64,000 nt of DNA. Origin: JAIXWP01 sp965247015. GTDB taxonomy: Bacteria; Bacteroidota; Bacteroidia; Flavobacteriales_D; Sanyastnellaceae. This document shows positions 52,326 through 60,767 of the stretch, in pieces; position 1 is the first letter of the stretch; each line of letters opens with the position of its first letter. The notes under the pieces are model-generated. The model worked only from the letters and a program-made list of their open reading frames with translations, did not search any database and had not been told where the DNA came from. A program made the translations under genes and the position numbers. Where the stretch lies: positions 1 through 64,000 of the forward strand of contig CBDFGG010000003.1 of assembly GCA_965247015.1 (NCBI GenBank). The letters run 5' to 3'.

Positions 52326-53243
52326 TTATTTATATATCTCAATGGAGCGTGAGTCTTGATTCGCTTTACCGCGATACATTCCTTCTGAATTAAAAGGAAG
52401 ACAAATATTGCCTTCTTTATCCACGGCTATCAATCCACCTTCTCCACCAAATTTTACTAGTTTATCATTTACCACCAATTCACAAGCCTCTTGTAATGAA
52501 AGGCCTTTGTATTCCATCAAACATGAAATGTCATAAGCAACCACAGCGCGAATAAAATATTCTCCGTGTCCAGTGCATGAGATAGCGCAAGTATTGTTGT
52601 TTGCATAATTACCAGCACCAATGATAGGGCTATCACCTACTCTTCCCCATCTTTTATTCGTCATGCCACCCGTTGATGTTGCCGCGGCAAGGTTGCCATG
52701 TTGATCAAGAGCAACAGCACCAACGGTGCCGAATTTCTTGTCCTTCGCATGATCAAGCTGATAGGTTTCTTCATCCTTCACTTCTTGCCACTGTCGATAT
52801 CTGAAATCATCATGAAAGTATTCTGGGGATTCAAACGCGACGTTATGAAGCCTTGCAAATTCTTCGGCTTGTGAGCCAAGTAAAAAAACGTGGCCAGATT
52901 TTTCCATGATCACACGAGACAGTGATACTGGATTTTTGATGTTTGAGATCCCGGATACAGCGCCAGCTTCAAGCGTTTTTCCACACATAATGGATGCATC
53001 CATTTCATGAGTTCCTGAATTGGTGTAGACTGCTCCTTTACCCGCATTAAACAAATGATTATTTTCAAGTGCCATGACTGTTTTTTCAACTGCATCAAGA
53101 GAAGAACCTCCATTGCGAAGAATTTCTTCACCCACAGCGAGAGCCTCAGACAATGCATTGGTGTATGCTGACTCTTTTTCTGGAGTCATCATGGAGCGGG
53201 TGATGGTACCTGCTCCACCGTGAATGGCAATTGAAAATTTCAT
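52326..53243 (-). CDS. isoaspartyl peptidase / L-asparaginase (Ntn-hydrolase)
   Basis: A plant-type asparaginase/beta-aspartyl peptidase made as an inactive precursor that cleaves itself before Thr173 (FGTVGAVALDQ), which becomes the nucleophile. The 305-residue protein starts FSIAIHGGAGTI and has NAGKGAVYTNSGTHEMDASIM near 66 and ATSTGGMTNKRWGRVGDSPIIGAGNYAN near 186. Its start codon directly follows the cphB stop with no gap. In cyanophycin breakdown, CphB releases beta-Asp-Arg dipeptides, which need exactly this kind of enzyme; the gene order therefore supports a role in cyanophycin use. Confidence 0.94.
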   Translation of the reverse strand: MKFSIAIHGGAGTITRSMMTPEKESAYTNALSEALAVGEEILRNGGSSLDAVEKTVMALENNHLFNAGKGAVYTNSGTHEMDASIMCGKTLEAGAVSGISNIKNPVSLSRVIMEKSGHVFLLGSQAEEFARLHNVAFESPEYFHDDFRYRQWQEVKDEETYQLDHAKDKKFGTVGAVALDQHGNLAAATSTGGMTNKRWGRVGDSPIIGAGNYANNNTCAISCTGHGEYFIRAVVAYDISCLMEYKGLSLQEACELVVNDKLVKFGGEGGLIAVDKEGNICLPFNSEGMYRGKANQDSRSIEIYK

Positions 53244-54113
53244 TTATTGTTCAGATAATTCCTCACTCGGAATGAATTGTCTTTCTTTTACGAGGTAGTG
53301 ATTTCCGTGTACTAAAATGTGTACGCGAATATTCTCAACTGCGATAGGAGTACCGAGTCCTACTTCTGTAATATTTGAATGTTTGATATCTCTTCCGTCG
53401 ATAATAACCACTGCTCCGCTTCCGATAGCCTCGAGGTGATTTCCGTTTGTCACAATGACACCTGTATCTTCACCGAGTCCTATTCCAGTGCATGCTGGAT
53501 TGCTAGAAACTGCTTGTGCCAAGCGATTGAATCTACCTCTTTTATCAAAGTGAGAGTCGATAATTACATCGGGCATGAATGATAATCCGGCAGTCAATTT
53601 CACTTCACCTTTCAAGTGAGCAAGATCGCTGCGACCTTGGAAAATCATGGTGTTGCTCATAGCCATTGCTCCAGCACTCGTACCAGCGATTACAAGACCA
53701 TCATTTTGATAACGCTCGTGAACGATATCGAGAAATGTAGTTCCACCAAAAATAGTAGTTAATCTCAATTGATCGCCGCCGCTGAACATAACGCCTGCAG
53801 CTTTGCTGATGCGCTCTTCGAATTCAGGAGACTTAGCATCTTCCCGATTTTTGATATTCATGATTCCAAAATTGGTGCAGCCGATTTTTGTAAAAGCAGT
53901 AGAATAATTTTCTCCTACTTCTACAGGAATGCTGCTTGCCGTAGTAACGACCTCAATTCTTGCGTCTACCCCCCCCATTTCTTGAACCACGCGTTTTAGA
54001 ATTCCTAATTCAAAGAAATTCAAGTTACCTTGTTGAGAGTAGTAACCTTCGCTTTCGGTCCCTTTGTCTTCTGCACCGCCAATGGCGATGAGGCGTCCTG
54101 TTGGATTTTGCAA
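53244..54113 (-). CDS. cphB: cyanophycinase
   Basis: A serine-type exopeptidase (S51 family) that cleaves cyanophycin, the poly-Asp/Arg nitrogen store, to beta-Asp-Arg. The 289-residue protein starts GRLIAIGGAEDKG and has the nucleophile Ser146 in IAGTSAGAMAMS, MFSGGDQLRLT near 109 and DSHFDKRGRFNRLAQAV-type sequence near 188, with GIGLGEDTG near 217. The Ser-His/Glu architecture appears complete. It is divergent from cphA and immediately upstream of the isoaspartyl peptidase, giving a complete degradation pair. Confidence 0.95.
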   Translation of the reverse strand: MQNPTGRLIAIGGAEDKGTESEGYYSQQGNLNFFELGILKRVVQEMGGVDARIEVVTTASSIPVEVGENYSTAFTKIGCTNFGIMNIKNREDAKSPEFEERISKAAGVMFSGGDQLRLTTIFGGTTFLDIVHERYQNDGLVIAGTSAGAMAMSNTMIFQGRSDLAHLKGEVKLTAGLSFMPDVIIDSHFDKRGRFNRLAQAVSSNPACTGIGLGEDTGVIVTNGNHLEAIGSGAVVIIDGRDIKHSNITEVGLGTPIAVENIRVHILVHGNHYLVKERQFIPSEELSEQ

Positions 54114-54139
54114 AATGGTAAAATTTAAAATTCGAAGGA

Positions 54140-54147
54140 CAAAAATA
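54140..54147 (-). promoter_or_regulatory. candidate -7 box TATTTTTG for cphB operon
   Basis: Exact TAnnTTTG match on the minus strand, 26 bases before the cphB ATG, inside the 167-base divergent region with cphA. On the plus strand I see TTTG at 54230s but no matching -7 box for cphA. Confidence 0.4.
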
Positions 54148-54280
54148 GGATGTAACCCAACACCAGAACTTGAAAGAATTCATACTTTCCTACTTTTTTT
54201 CAACGTATCAGCGTCGAACCAATCAAAAGTTTGCTGATGTTTGTTATAAGTGATCGCAAAACCAAAACCTTAACCAGTGT

Positions 54281-56911
54281 ATGAAGATTATAGACATTAA
54301 AGTGATGAAGGGACCAAACTATTGGTCAATCAGAAGACATAAAGTGATCCAGATGAAGTTAGATCTGGAGGATATGGAGCAAAAGCCCACGAATAAAATT
54401 CCTGGATTTTTAGAAAGATTAGAAGCAATGCTTCCTTCTATGTTCAGCCACCGCTGCAGCATTGGTGAGCCGGGAGGATTTTTCCAGCGTGTGAAAGATG
54501 GTACCTGGATGGGCCATGTCATTGAGCACATTGCCTTGGAAATCCAAACACTTGCTGGAATGCAGTGTGGTTTTGGCCGCACACGCGAAACAGCTAAAAG
54601 CGGCGTATACCATGTAGTATTCAGTTACATGGAGGAAAAGGCTGGAATTTATGCCGCAAAAGCATCTGTGAAAATTGCTGAGGCACTTATCGAAGGTCGT
54701 GAATATGATTTGGCCGCAGATATTCAAACGCTTCGCGAAATCAGAGAAGACGAACGTTTGGGTCCATCAACAGGATGTATCGTTGAAGAGGCCGCAGCGC
54801 GCGGTATTCCATTCATTCGCTTGAATAGACATTCTTTGGTTCAACTTGGATATGGCATTAATCAGCGCCGCATTAGAGCTACGATTGCAAGCACCACCGG
54901 TAGCATTGCAGTAGACATTGCATGTGATAAAGAGGAGACGAAAAACCTTTTAGGAGCTGCGGAAATCCCAGTACCAAAAGGAAGAATTGTATATTCAGAA
55001 GAAGGATTAAAAGATGCTATCGATAGCATCAAATATCCCATCGTTACCAAGCCTGTTGATGGAAATCATGGCAAGGGTGCTACTACAAACATTCTCGATT
55101 GGGAAGGTGCTGTAACAGGTCTCGCCGCTGCGAAAAAATATTCGAGAGGCGTCATTGTAGAAAAATACATTACAGGAAAAGACCACCGCGTCTTGGTGAT
55201 CAATTATAAGTTCGTTGCAGCTGCTATTCGAAAACCAGCAGCCGTTATGGGTGATGGCAAGCATACCATCAAAGAATTAATTGACATAACCAACCAAGAT
55301 CCACGCAGAGGTTATGGTCACGAAAAAGTTTTGACTCAAATTTCTATTGATGATTTCCTGATGGAAATGCTCAATCGAGAAGGATTAACACTTGATAGTG
55401 TTCCCGAATCTGGACGTGAGGTATTCTTAAAACCTACTGCTAATCTTAGCACTGGAGGTACTGCAACGGATGTAACGGATATGGTACACCCAGACAATAT
55501 CTTCATGTGTGAGCGTATCGCGCGTATCGTAGGTTTAGATATCTGCGGTATCGACATCATGGCTGAAGACCTCACCACACCTGTGAAAGATAATGGAGGT
55601 GCGATTCTCGAAGTGAATGCAGCACCTGGATTCAGAATGCACATTGAGCCCACAGAAGGTCTTCCAAGAAACGTGGCAGAACCTGTCATTGATATGCTCT
55701 ATCCTCCTGGAAGCTCTGCGCGAATTCCAATTATAGCAGTTTCTGGTACTAATGGTAAGACCACCACAACTCGTCTCATGGCGCACATTGTGAAACAGAT
55801 GGGACATAAAGTGGGATATACCACTACAGATGGTGTCTACATTCAAAACCAGCTGATGATGAAGGGCGACTGCACAGGTCCAATTTCAGCCGAGTTTGTT
55901 TTGAAAGACCCAACAGTTGATTTCGCGGTATTAGAATGTGCTCGTGGAGGAATTTTACGTGCAGGTCTTGGCTTCCACAATTGTGATATTGCCATTGTGA
56001 CCAACGTAGCAGAAGATCACTTAGGACTCCAAGATATCGAAACTCTTGATCAACTTGCCCGAGTGAAGGCTGTTGTTCCAGAAAGTGTCTTCCCCGAAGG
56101 ATATGCGATTCTTAATGCTGACAATAAGTATACTGCAGCGATGGCGAAGAACCTTCATTGCAAGATTGCTTATTTCTCATTGGATGAAAACAATCCTATT
56201 ATTGTAGAACATATCAAAAAAGGCGGCCTTGCTGCTATTTATGAAAATGGATTTGTGACGATATGCAAGGGCACTTGGAAAATCCGTGTAGACAAAGCTT
56301 CTAGCATTCCATTGACATACGGAGGAAGAGCAACATTTAACATTGCTAATATTCTTCCTTGCCTTCTTGCAGGATTCATTCGCAACTTCAAGATTGAGGA
56401 TATGAAGATGGCTTTGGAAACCTTTATCCCAAGCCCTGTTCAGACCCCTGGTCGTATGAATATGTTCCATATTAAGAATTACACTGTAATGGTAGATTAT
56501 GCGCACAATACGCATGGATTCATGGCTATCAGTGATTTCTTATCGAAGGTTGATGCTACTCAGAAAGTGGGTGTCATTGCAGGGGTTGGCGATCGTAGAG
56601 ATGAAGACATCCGCAATCTTGGACGCGTGGCTGCTGGCATGTTTGATGAAATCATCATTCGTCAAGATAAAAACCTACGTGGACGCACCGAGCAGGAGAT
56701 CATTGACCTCATGACAGAAGGGATTCACAGTGTTAGCACCGACAGAAAAGTGACCGTGATACCTAAGGAAACAGCAGCGATCGACTATGCATTGAGCAAT
56801 GCACAAGCCGGTAGCTTCATCACGATCTGTTCAGACGTAATTCCTGATGCACTAGATCAAATTATGAGATACAAAGAGGCTGAAGAACGCCCAACAGGGT
56901 TGAGCGTTTAA
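54281..56911 (+). CDS. cphA: cyanophycin synthetase
   Basis: CphA builds cyanophycin by adding Asp to the backbone and Arg to each side chain, using ATP. The 876-residue protein is full-length: N-terminal domain (about 1-160, GPNYWSIRRHKVI; RCSIGEPGGFFQRV; HVIEHIALEIQTLAG), ATP-grasp domain (about 200-470, TKPVDGNHGKGATTNI; ILEVNAAPGFRMH) and a Mur ligase-like domain from about 480 with the P-loop SGTNGKTTTTRL near 488, FAVLECARGGILRAGLGF near 547 and MVDYAHNTHGF near 737. The divergent cphB and isoaspartyl peptidase genes complete a make-and-recycle set. Cyanophycin genes are known in scattered heterotrophs; here storage of N is inferred. Confidence 0.95.
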   Translation: MKIIDIKVMKGPNYWSIRRHKVIQMKLDLEDMEQKPTNKIPGFLERLEAMLPSMFSHRCSIGEPGGFFQRVKDGTWMGHVIEHIALEIQTLAGMQCGFGRTRETAKSGVYHVVFSYMEEKAGIYAAKASVKIAEALIEGREYDLAADIQTLREIREDERLGPSTGCIVEEAAARGIPFIRLNRHSLVQLGYGINQRRIRATIASTTGSIAVDIACDKEETKNLLGAAEIPVPKGRIVYSEEGLKDAIDSIKYPIVTKPVDGNHGKGATTNILDWEGAVTGLAAAKKYSRGVIVEKYITGKDHRVLVINYKFVAAAIRKPAAVMGDGKHTIKELIDITNQDPRRGYGHEKVLTQISIDDFLMEMLNREGLTLDSVPESGREVFLKPTANLSTGGTATDVTDMVHPDNIFMCERIARIVGLDICGIDIMAEDLTTPVKDNGGAILEVNAAPGFRMHIEPTEGLPRNVAEPVIDMLYPPGSSARIPIIAVSGTNGKTTTTRLMAHIVKQMGHKVGYTTTDGVYIQNQLMMKGDCTGPISAEFVLKDPTVDFAVLECARGGILRAGLGFHNCDIAIVTNVAEDHLGLQDIETLDQLARVKAVVPESVFPEGYAILNADNKYTAAMAKNLHCKIAYFSLDENNPIIVEHIKKGGLAAIYENGFVTICKGTWKIRVDKASSIPLTYGGRATFNIANILPCLLAGFIRNFKIEDMKMALETFIPSPVQTPGRMNMFHIKNYTVMVDYAHNTHGFMAISDFLSKVDATQKVGVIAGVGDRRDEDIRNLGRVAAGMFDEIIIRQDKNLRGRTEQEIIDLMTEGIHSVSTDRKVTVIPKETAAIDYALSNAQAGSFITICSDVIPDALDQIMRYKEAEERPTGLSV

Positions 56912-57243
56912 GCTTCTTCGTCGAAATATGCTACAATAGCTTTTTTGATTAAAAGCTCTTGTTCCGGAGGGGACAACGGTGGAAGGTTTTCAACACGAGT
57001 AAAGTGTGGCCATCCATCGGGGTCCCTTCCTTCGTAATGGTAGTACCCAAAGGGGGTGAGTAGAGAACAAATGCCTATATGCATGATCTCAATCTTTTGG
57101 TCTTTTTTGTAGGCCTGGTGGTCTTTTCCGAGTTCTTGAAGACCTATCAAGAAAATGATTGCTGTATAATCTAGCTTCTCACCGAATTGCTCGGAAACTT
57201 TCGCCACAGTCTCATTCCACGTTTTTTCGAAGACGTAATCCAT
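56908..57243 (-). CDS. conserved Bacteroidota protein of unknown function, 111 residues
   Basis: From ATG 57243 the product starts MDYVFEKTWNETVAKVSEQF and contains AIIFLIGLQELGKDH near residue 30, IMHIGICSLLTPFGYYHYEGRDPDGWPHF near 55-83 and a helical C-terminus ending IKKAIVAYFDEEA. I recall close relatives across Bacteroidota without a function. It has no signal peptide or membrane segment. It overlaps cphA tail-to-tail by 4 bases. The longer frame to 57276 lacks family support. Confidence 0.75.
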   Translation of the reverse strand: MDYVFEKTWNETVAKVSEQFGEKLDYTAIIFLIGLQELGKDHQAYKKDQKIEIMHIGICSLLTPFGYYHYEGRDPDGWPHFTRVENLPPLSPPEQELLIKKAIVAYFDEEA

Positions 57244-57361
57244 AATTTGGAATTCAATATTTTGGCAAATGTTCAAAAAAACAACACAACCATGGTGATT
57301 TAATTTCGTCTTATTAGTGTTAAATTAGCAGCATAAATTACCTAACGTAGATCTGAGCTAT

Positions 57362-58075
57362 ATGAATTGGATGTTGAGAGGTTGTACCCTTATAGTTATC
57401 TCCCTAGCTATTAGCACTATAACCTATGGGCAAACTTCGATCGATTTCCTCGATGCGCAACTCAATGTAGTTCGCGACTCTATTTCCTCGAAATTTATTA
57501 GAACAACAACAGCAGTATCTGACACGACCTTCGATGTGCGTGTAAATTACAGAACTGGTGAATTGATGATGACCGGCGCTTACAAAGACAAGTCATTGTC
57601 TACGGAGCATGGTGAATTCAAGTATTTTTATGCGAATGGAGTAGTTGAATCCCAAGGTCGTTATGTGAATGGCAATAAGGTTGGAGTATGGAACCGTTGG
57701 AGCTACGATGGGAATCCAAAGCCAGACCGCCAATACGCAGAAGAAAATTTCAAAAAGTCTACAAGAACAACGGCATCAGCAAAATTCCCAGGCGGAATGA
57801 CAGCATTGCAGCAAATGGTAAACGACAGCCTCGTGTACCCAGCAGAAGCCATTGAACGTAAAATCGAAGGAACAGTCTATGTGACCTTTGTTATCGACGC
57901 ATCAGGCGATGTGCGCAATGCTGAAGTGACCGGCAGTGTACACTATCTTTTGGATGAAGAAGCCTTGAGATTTGTATCTACTATGCCTACATGGACGCCT
58001 GCCACTCGCAATGGACTCCCTGTTGACAGCAACTTCATCATGCCGATCACTTTCGGAACTAGCAAGGGGCAGTAG
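57362..58075 (+). CDS. exported MORN-repeat / TonB C-terminal domain protein
   Basis: A 237-residue protein with a signal peptide or anchor (residues 1-23). Residues about 60-125 hold MORN-like repeats (GEFKYFYANGVVESQGRYVNGNKVGVWNRW), common in Bacteroidota as the YwqK-type toxin-antitoxin-like repeat. A TonB C-terminal domain occupies about 145-235 (YPAEAIERKIEGTVYVTFVIDASGDVRNAEV; W-T-P-A). It lacks the Pro-rich spacer and clear N-terminal membrane helix of a working TonB, so a signalling or structural role is as likely as energy transduction. Confidence 0.8.
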   Translation: MNWMLRGCTLIVISLAISTITYGQTSIDFLDAQLNVVRDSISSKFIRTTTAVSDTTFDVRVNYRTGELMMTGAYKDKSLSTEHGEFKYFYANGVVESQGRYVNGNKVGVWNRWSYDGNPKPDRQYAEENFKKSTRTTASAKFPGGMTALQQMVNDSLVYPAEAIERKIEGTVYVTFVIDASGDVRNAEVTGSVHYLLDEEALRFVSTMPTWTPATRNGLPVDSNFIMPITFGTSKGQ

Positions 58076-58083
58076 ATGATTCG

Positions 58084-58110
58084 AAATTCTCGATTCAAAA
58101 TTCTCGATTC
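58084..58110. repeat. 13-bp direct repeat AAATTCTCGATTC x2
   Basis: Two exact copies (58084-58096 and 58098-58110) separated by one base, followed by a partial third, TTCTC. They lie just after the TonB-C gene stop in a 150-base non-coding gap that otherwise holds a weak hairpin (58162-58182) and the shared terminator. Confidence 0.7.
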
Positions 58111-58191
58111 TCAAATGCCGCTTCGCGGATTGTAAGAGTAAGCAATTGAAATAAGGAAATATTCCTCTAGTAATGAGAGGAAATAAAAAAC

Positions 58192-58219
58192 AAAACCCAA
58201 AGCTTTCGCTTTGGGTTTT
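58192..58219. terminator. bidirectional intrinsic terminator
   Basis: Perfect 12-bp stem AAAACCCAAAGC (58192-58203) / GCTTTGGGTTTT (58208-58219) with a TTTC loop and T/A runs outside. It ends both the TonB-C gene (plus) and the tRNA-Pro transcript (minus). Confidence 0.92.
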
Positions 58220-58225
58220 TTATTG

Positions 58226-58298
58226 TCGGGATGACAGGACTTGAACCTGCGACCACACGCCCCCCAGACGTGTACTCTACCAACTGAGCTACATCCCG
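58226..58298 (-). tRNA. tRNA-Pro, anticodon GGG
   Basis: A 73-base cloverleaf on the minus strand. The acceptor stem is CGGGATG paired with CATCCCG plus discriminator A73; the D arm is GCTC-AGTTGGTA-GAGT; the anticodon stem CACGT/GCGTG closes the loop CTGGGGG, giving anticodon GGG (Pro); the T arm is GCAGG-TTCAAGT-CCTGT. The 3' CCA is not encoded (the bases after A73 read CAA). A strong terminator follows 6 bases downstream. Confidence 0.97.
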
Positions 58299-58351
58299 AT
58301 TTGAATGAGGAGCGCAAAAATACTGATTACCCTCATTTTTCCAAGAAAAAA

Positions 58352-58377
58352 AAAGACCCGCCTTTCGGCAGGTCTTT
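58352..58377 (-). terminator. intrinsic terminator of the lipoprotein gene
   Basis: Stem AAAGACC-x-GCC (58352-58362) / GGC-x-GGTCTTT (58367-58377) with a TTTC loop and one mismatch; an A10 run on the plus strand gives the T-run on minus. Confidence 0.85.
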
Positions 58378-58397
58378 GGTATCATAGTAATTGAACC

Positions 58398-58781
58398 TTA
58401 TTCAATAGTAATAGACTCTTCTGTAGTCTTTTCTTCTTCGATTTTGATGATGCCCTCTCCAAAAAGAGAACCTTTCGTTGCCTCGATGTTCAAAACTGCA
58501 AATCCAGCTTGGCCAGACTTATAGAAGTCGCTAAAGTCGAAGGTTACCTTTCCAGTACCGTTTGTTACTGCAAGGGTATCAAAACGAATCACACATGTCT
58601 CGCATGGCTCTGATGGCTCACCGAAAAGGCGAACACTCACACCTGGTACAGGTTTACCTGTGTTATCTAAAACTAGAACAGTTGCAATTGTTTCCTCATC
58701 TTTTTTACATGATGAAAGAGTTACAACAGAGGCTGTTGAAAGAAGTAGTAAAAAGAGCTTTAATGCTTTGGTGGTTGTCAT
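58398..58781 (-). CDS. lipoprotein with CarboxypepD_reg-like fold, unknown
   Basis: A 127-residue predicted lipoprotein: signal peptide, lipobox LSSC (Cys25) followed by KKDEE. The rest resembles a transthyretin/carboxypeptidase-regulatory-like beta-sandwich (VLVLDNTGKPVPGVSVRLFGEP near 35, DTLAVTNGTGKVTFDFSDF near 68). CETC near 61 gives a second Cys pair. No enzyme motif. Such single-domain lipoproteins are common in Bacteroidota with unknown roles. It is transcribed alone, divergent from the cyclophilin gene. Confidence 0.75.
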   Translation of the reverse strand: MTTTKALKLFLLLLSTASVVTLSSCKKDEETIATVLVLDNTGKPVPGVSVRLFGEPSEPCETCVIRFDTLAVTNGTGKVTFDFSDFYKSGQAGFAVLNIEATKGSLFGEGIIKIEEEKTTEESITIE

Positions 58782-58860
58782 GGGAAGGTTTGCTTAATTT
58801 CGCACTTCGTTTCTACGAATAAAAAAGTAGTGCGTTACAAAGAAAGTAAATTTTAGCTAA

Positions 58861-59652
58861 ATGAAAAGACTTTTATTTTACATCCTTGGTTGCTTATTAA
58901 TTGGAACGGGTCTTAGCCTGTCCTCTTGTAAAGGTAAGAAAAGTACTACAACCACCACTGAAACTATTGATAAAACAACAGAAATAGCAGAGGCTAAGCC
59001 GGCTGCGCCTGCTCCAGTAAAACCCGAAGAAAAAAAGATACCTATGACAAACGTACACGTTAAAATCACGACTACCCACGGCGTAATGGTGGTTAGACTC
59101 TATGATGAAACCCCAAAGCACCGCGATAATTTCGTGAAATTGGTGGAAGAAAAATATTACGACAACCTCCTATTCCACCGTTGCATTCGCAATTTTATGA
59201 TTCAAGGTGGTGACCCAAATAGCCGTGGTGCTGCTCCTGGAGTGCAGCTTGGCGTTGGTGGTCCTGGATACAATGTTGACGCTGAATTCAACCCAAACTT
59301 TATTCATAAGAAAGGCGCTTTAGCTGCAGCTCGTCAAGGTGATATGGTGAATCCACAGAAAAAATCAAGCGGCAGCCAATTCTACATCGTACAAGGCACT
59401 GTGTATAATGAAGCACAGCTTAGTCAATATGAGACGTATGTAAAACAAAAATCTCCTGGATTCACTTACACTCCAGAACAAAAGACCATCTATCAAACCA
59501 TCGGCGGCACACCTTCATTGGATATGGATTACACTGTATTTGGAGAAGTAGTAGAAGGCCTAGATGTTATTGATAAAATCAACTCACAACCAACAGGTGC
59601 TGGTGACCGTCCGCAACAAGACGTGATCATGAGCATGGAGATTGTAAAATAA
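58861..59652 (+). CDS. cyclophilin-type peptidylprolyl isomerase, lipoprotein
   Basis: A proline cis-trans isomerase tethered by lipid in the periplasm. The 263-residue protein has a lipobox LSSC (Cys23), a Thr/Ala/Pro-rich linker (about 24-60) and a cyclophilin domain with FHRCIRNFMIQGGDPNSRG near 116 and SSGSQFYIV near 170. An insertion of about 30 residues near 185-215 is usual in this phylum. It likely assists folding of exported proteins. The stop TAA overlaps the pheS ATG by one base. Confidence 0.92.
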   Translation: MKRLLFYILGCLLIGTGLSLSSCKGKKSTTTTTETIDKTTEIAEAKPAAPAPVKPEEKKIPMTNVHVKITTTHGVMVVRLYDETPKHRDNFVKLVEEKYYDNLLFHRCIRNFMIQGGDPNSRGAAPGVQLGVGGPGYNVDAEFNPNFIHKKGALAAARQGDMVNPQKKSSGSQFYIVQGTVYNEAQLSQYETYVKQKSPGFTYTPEQKTIYQTIGGTPSLDMDYTVFGEVVEGLDVIDKINSQPTGAGDRPQQDVIMSMEIVK

Positions 59653-60671
59653 TGAAGGAAAAAATTGACAGTTTCCTAGCGGAAGTAGCAGCATTCGAAG
59701 CTTCAAATCCAGCGGATATTGAAAATTTCAGAATACGATTTGCCGGCCGAAAGGGAATCCTAAATGATTTGTTTGAGGACTTCAAACAAATTCCTAACGA
59801 CCAAAAAAAGGTCATGGGTCAAGAACTGAACAAGCTGAAAACAGCGGTTCAGGAAAAGATTGATGCCCTGCAGTCTGCGACATCAACAGGCAGCGCATCA
59901 AAAGATCCATCTCTTGACATGACCCGCCCGACGGGAGATTGGGGCGTAGGAACAAGACATCCTCTTTCAACAGTGCGTAGAGAAATCCTGGAGATTTTTG
60001 AGCGCATTGGATTCACTGTGGCGGATGGGCCAGAAATCGAAGATGACTGGCACGTGTTCTCAGGATTAAATTTCCCTCCTGAACACCCCGCTCGTGACAT
60101 GCAGGATACCTTTTTCATCGAGAAAGATCCTGATATGGTGCTTCGCACTCACACGAGCAGCGTGCAGGTGAGAGCGATGGAAACACGCAAGCCACCGTTG
60201 CGCATTGTAATGCCTGGTCGTGTTTTCCGCAATGAGGCGATCAGTTCTCGCGCGCACTGTCAATTCCACCAAATCGAAGGTCTATACATTGATGAGGGAG
60301 TGTCTTTCGCAGATATGAAGCAGACGCTGCTCTACTTTGCCCAAGAGTTTTTTGGCAAGGCAAAAATCAGATTGCGTCCCTCCTACTTTCCATTCACTGA
60401 ACCTAGTGCAGAAATGGATGTTTATTGGGGTTTGAATAGCGAAGCAGACTACCGCATCACCAAGGGTACAGGCTGGCTAGAGATTCTTGGTTGTGGAATG
60501 GTAGATCCTAATGTTCTCGCGGCTTCTGGCATCGATCCTGAAAAATATTCGGGCTTTGCTTTTGGAATGGGAATCGAGCGAATCACTATGCTTCGTTATC
60601 AAATTGATGACTTGAGAATGTACTTCGAGAACGACGTTCGTTTCTTGAAGCAATTCGACCAATTAGTTTAG
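59652..60671 (+). CDS. pheS: phenylalanine--tRNA ligase alpha subunit
   Basis: The catalytic subunit of phenylalanyl-tRNA synthetase, 339 residues. An N-terminal coiled coil (about 1-85) that contacts tRNA is followed by the class II core: HPLSTVRREILEIFERIGF near 101 (motif 1), RTHTSSVQVRAME near 172 with PGRVFRNEAISSRAHCQFHQIEGL near 190-215 (motif 2), and GFAFGMGIERITMLRYQIDDLR near 300 (motif 3). It is coupled to the cyclophilin gene and ends 96 bases before pdhA. Confidence 0.96.
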   Translation: MKEKIDSFLAEVAAFEASNPADIENFRIRFAGRKGILNDLFEDFKQIPNDQKKVMGQELNKLKTAVQEKIDALQSATSTGSASKDPSLDMTRPTGDWGVGTRHPLSTVRREILEIFERIGFTVADGPEIEDDWHVFSGLNFPPEHPARDMQDTFFIEKDPDMVLRTHTSSVQVRAMETRKPPLRIVMPGRVFRNEAISSRAHCQFHQIEGLYIDEGVSFADMKQTLLYFAQEFFGKAKIRLRPSYFPFTEPSAEMDVYWGLNSEADYRITKGTGWLEILGCGMVDPNVLAASGIDPEKYSGFAFGMGIERITMLRYQIDDLRMYFENDVRFLKQFDQLV

Positions 60672-60682
60672 GAAAACAAAGC

Positions 60683-60703
60683 TTAGTGTAGATATTACAC
60701 TAA
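60683..60703. promoter_or_regulatory. inverted repeat upstream of pdhA
   Basis: Perfect 8-bp arms TTAGTGTA (60683-60690) and TACACTAA (60696-60703) around a GATAT spacer, 36 bases upstream of the pdhA -7 box and 12 bases after the pheS stop. There is no T-run, so a regulator binding site is a better guess than a terminator. Confidence 0.45.
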
Positions 60704-60739
60704 CATATAAGAAAAGGCAGAGTTAAACCGCTCTTGTCT

Positions 60740-60747
60740 TATATTTG
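60740..60747 (+). promoter_or_regulatory. candidate -7 box TATATTTG for pdhA-pdhC
   Basis: Exact TAnnTTTG match 20 bases before the pdhA ATG. No good -33 TTTG 19 bases upstream, which may mean dependence on an activator, possibly at the inverted repeat further upstream. Confidence 0.5.
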
Positions 60748-60767
60748 TCACCATACAAACAAATAGA

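Noticed and set aside
58161..58183. Hairpin TTCCTCT/AGAGGAA after the TonB-C gene as a terminator
   Set aside because: Seven-bp AT-rich stem without a proper T-run on either strand; the strong terminator at 58192 does the job.
58111..58385. Minus-strand frames across the tRNA-Pro gene
   Set aside because: They translate the tRNA and its terminator; no conserved protein features.
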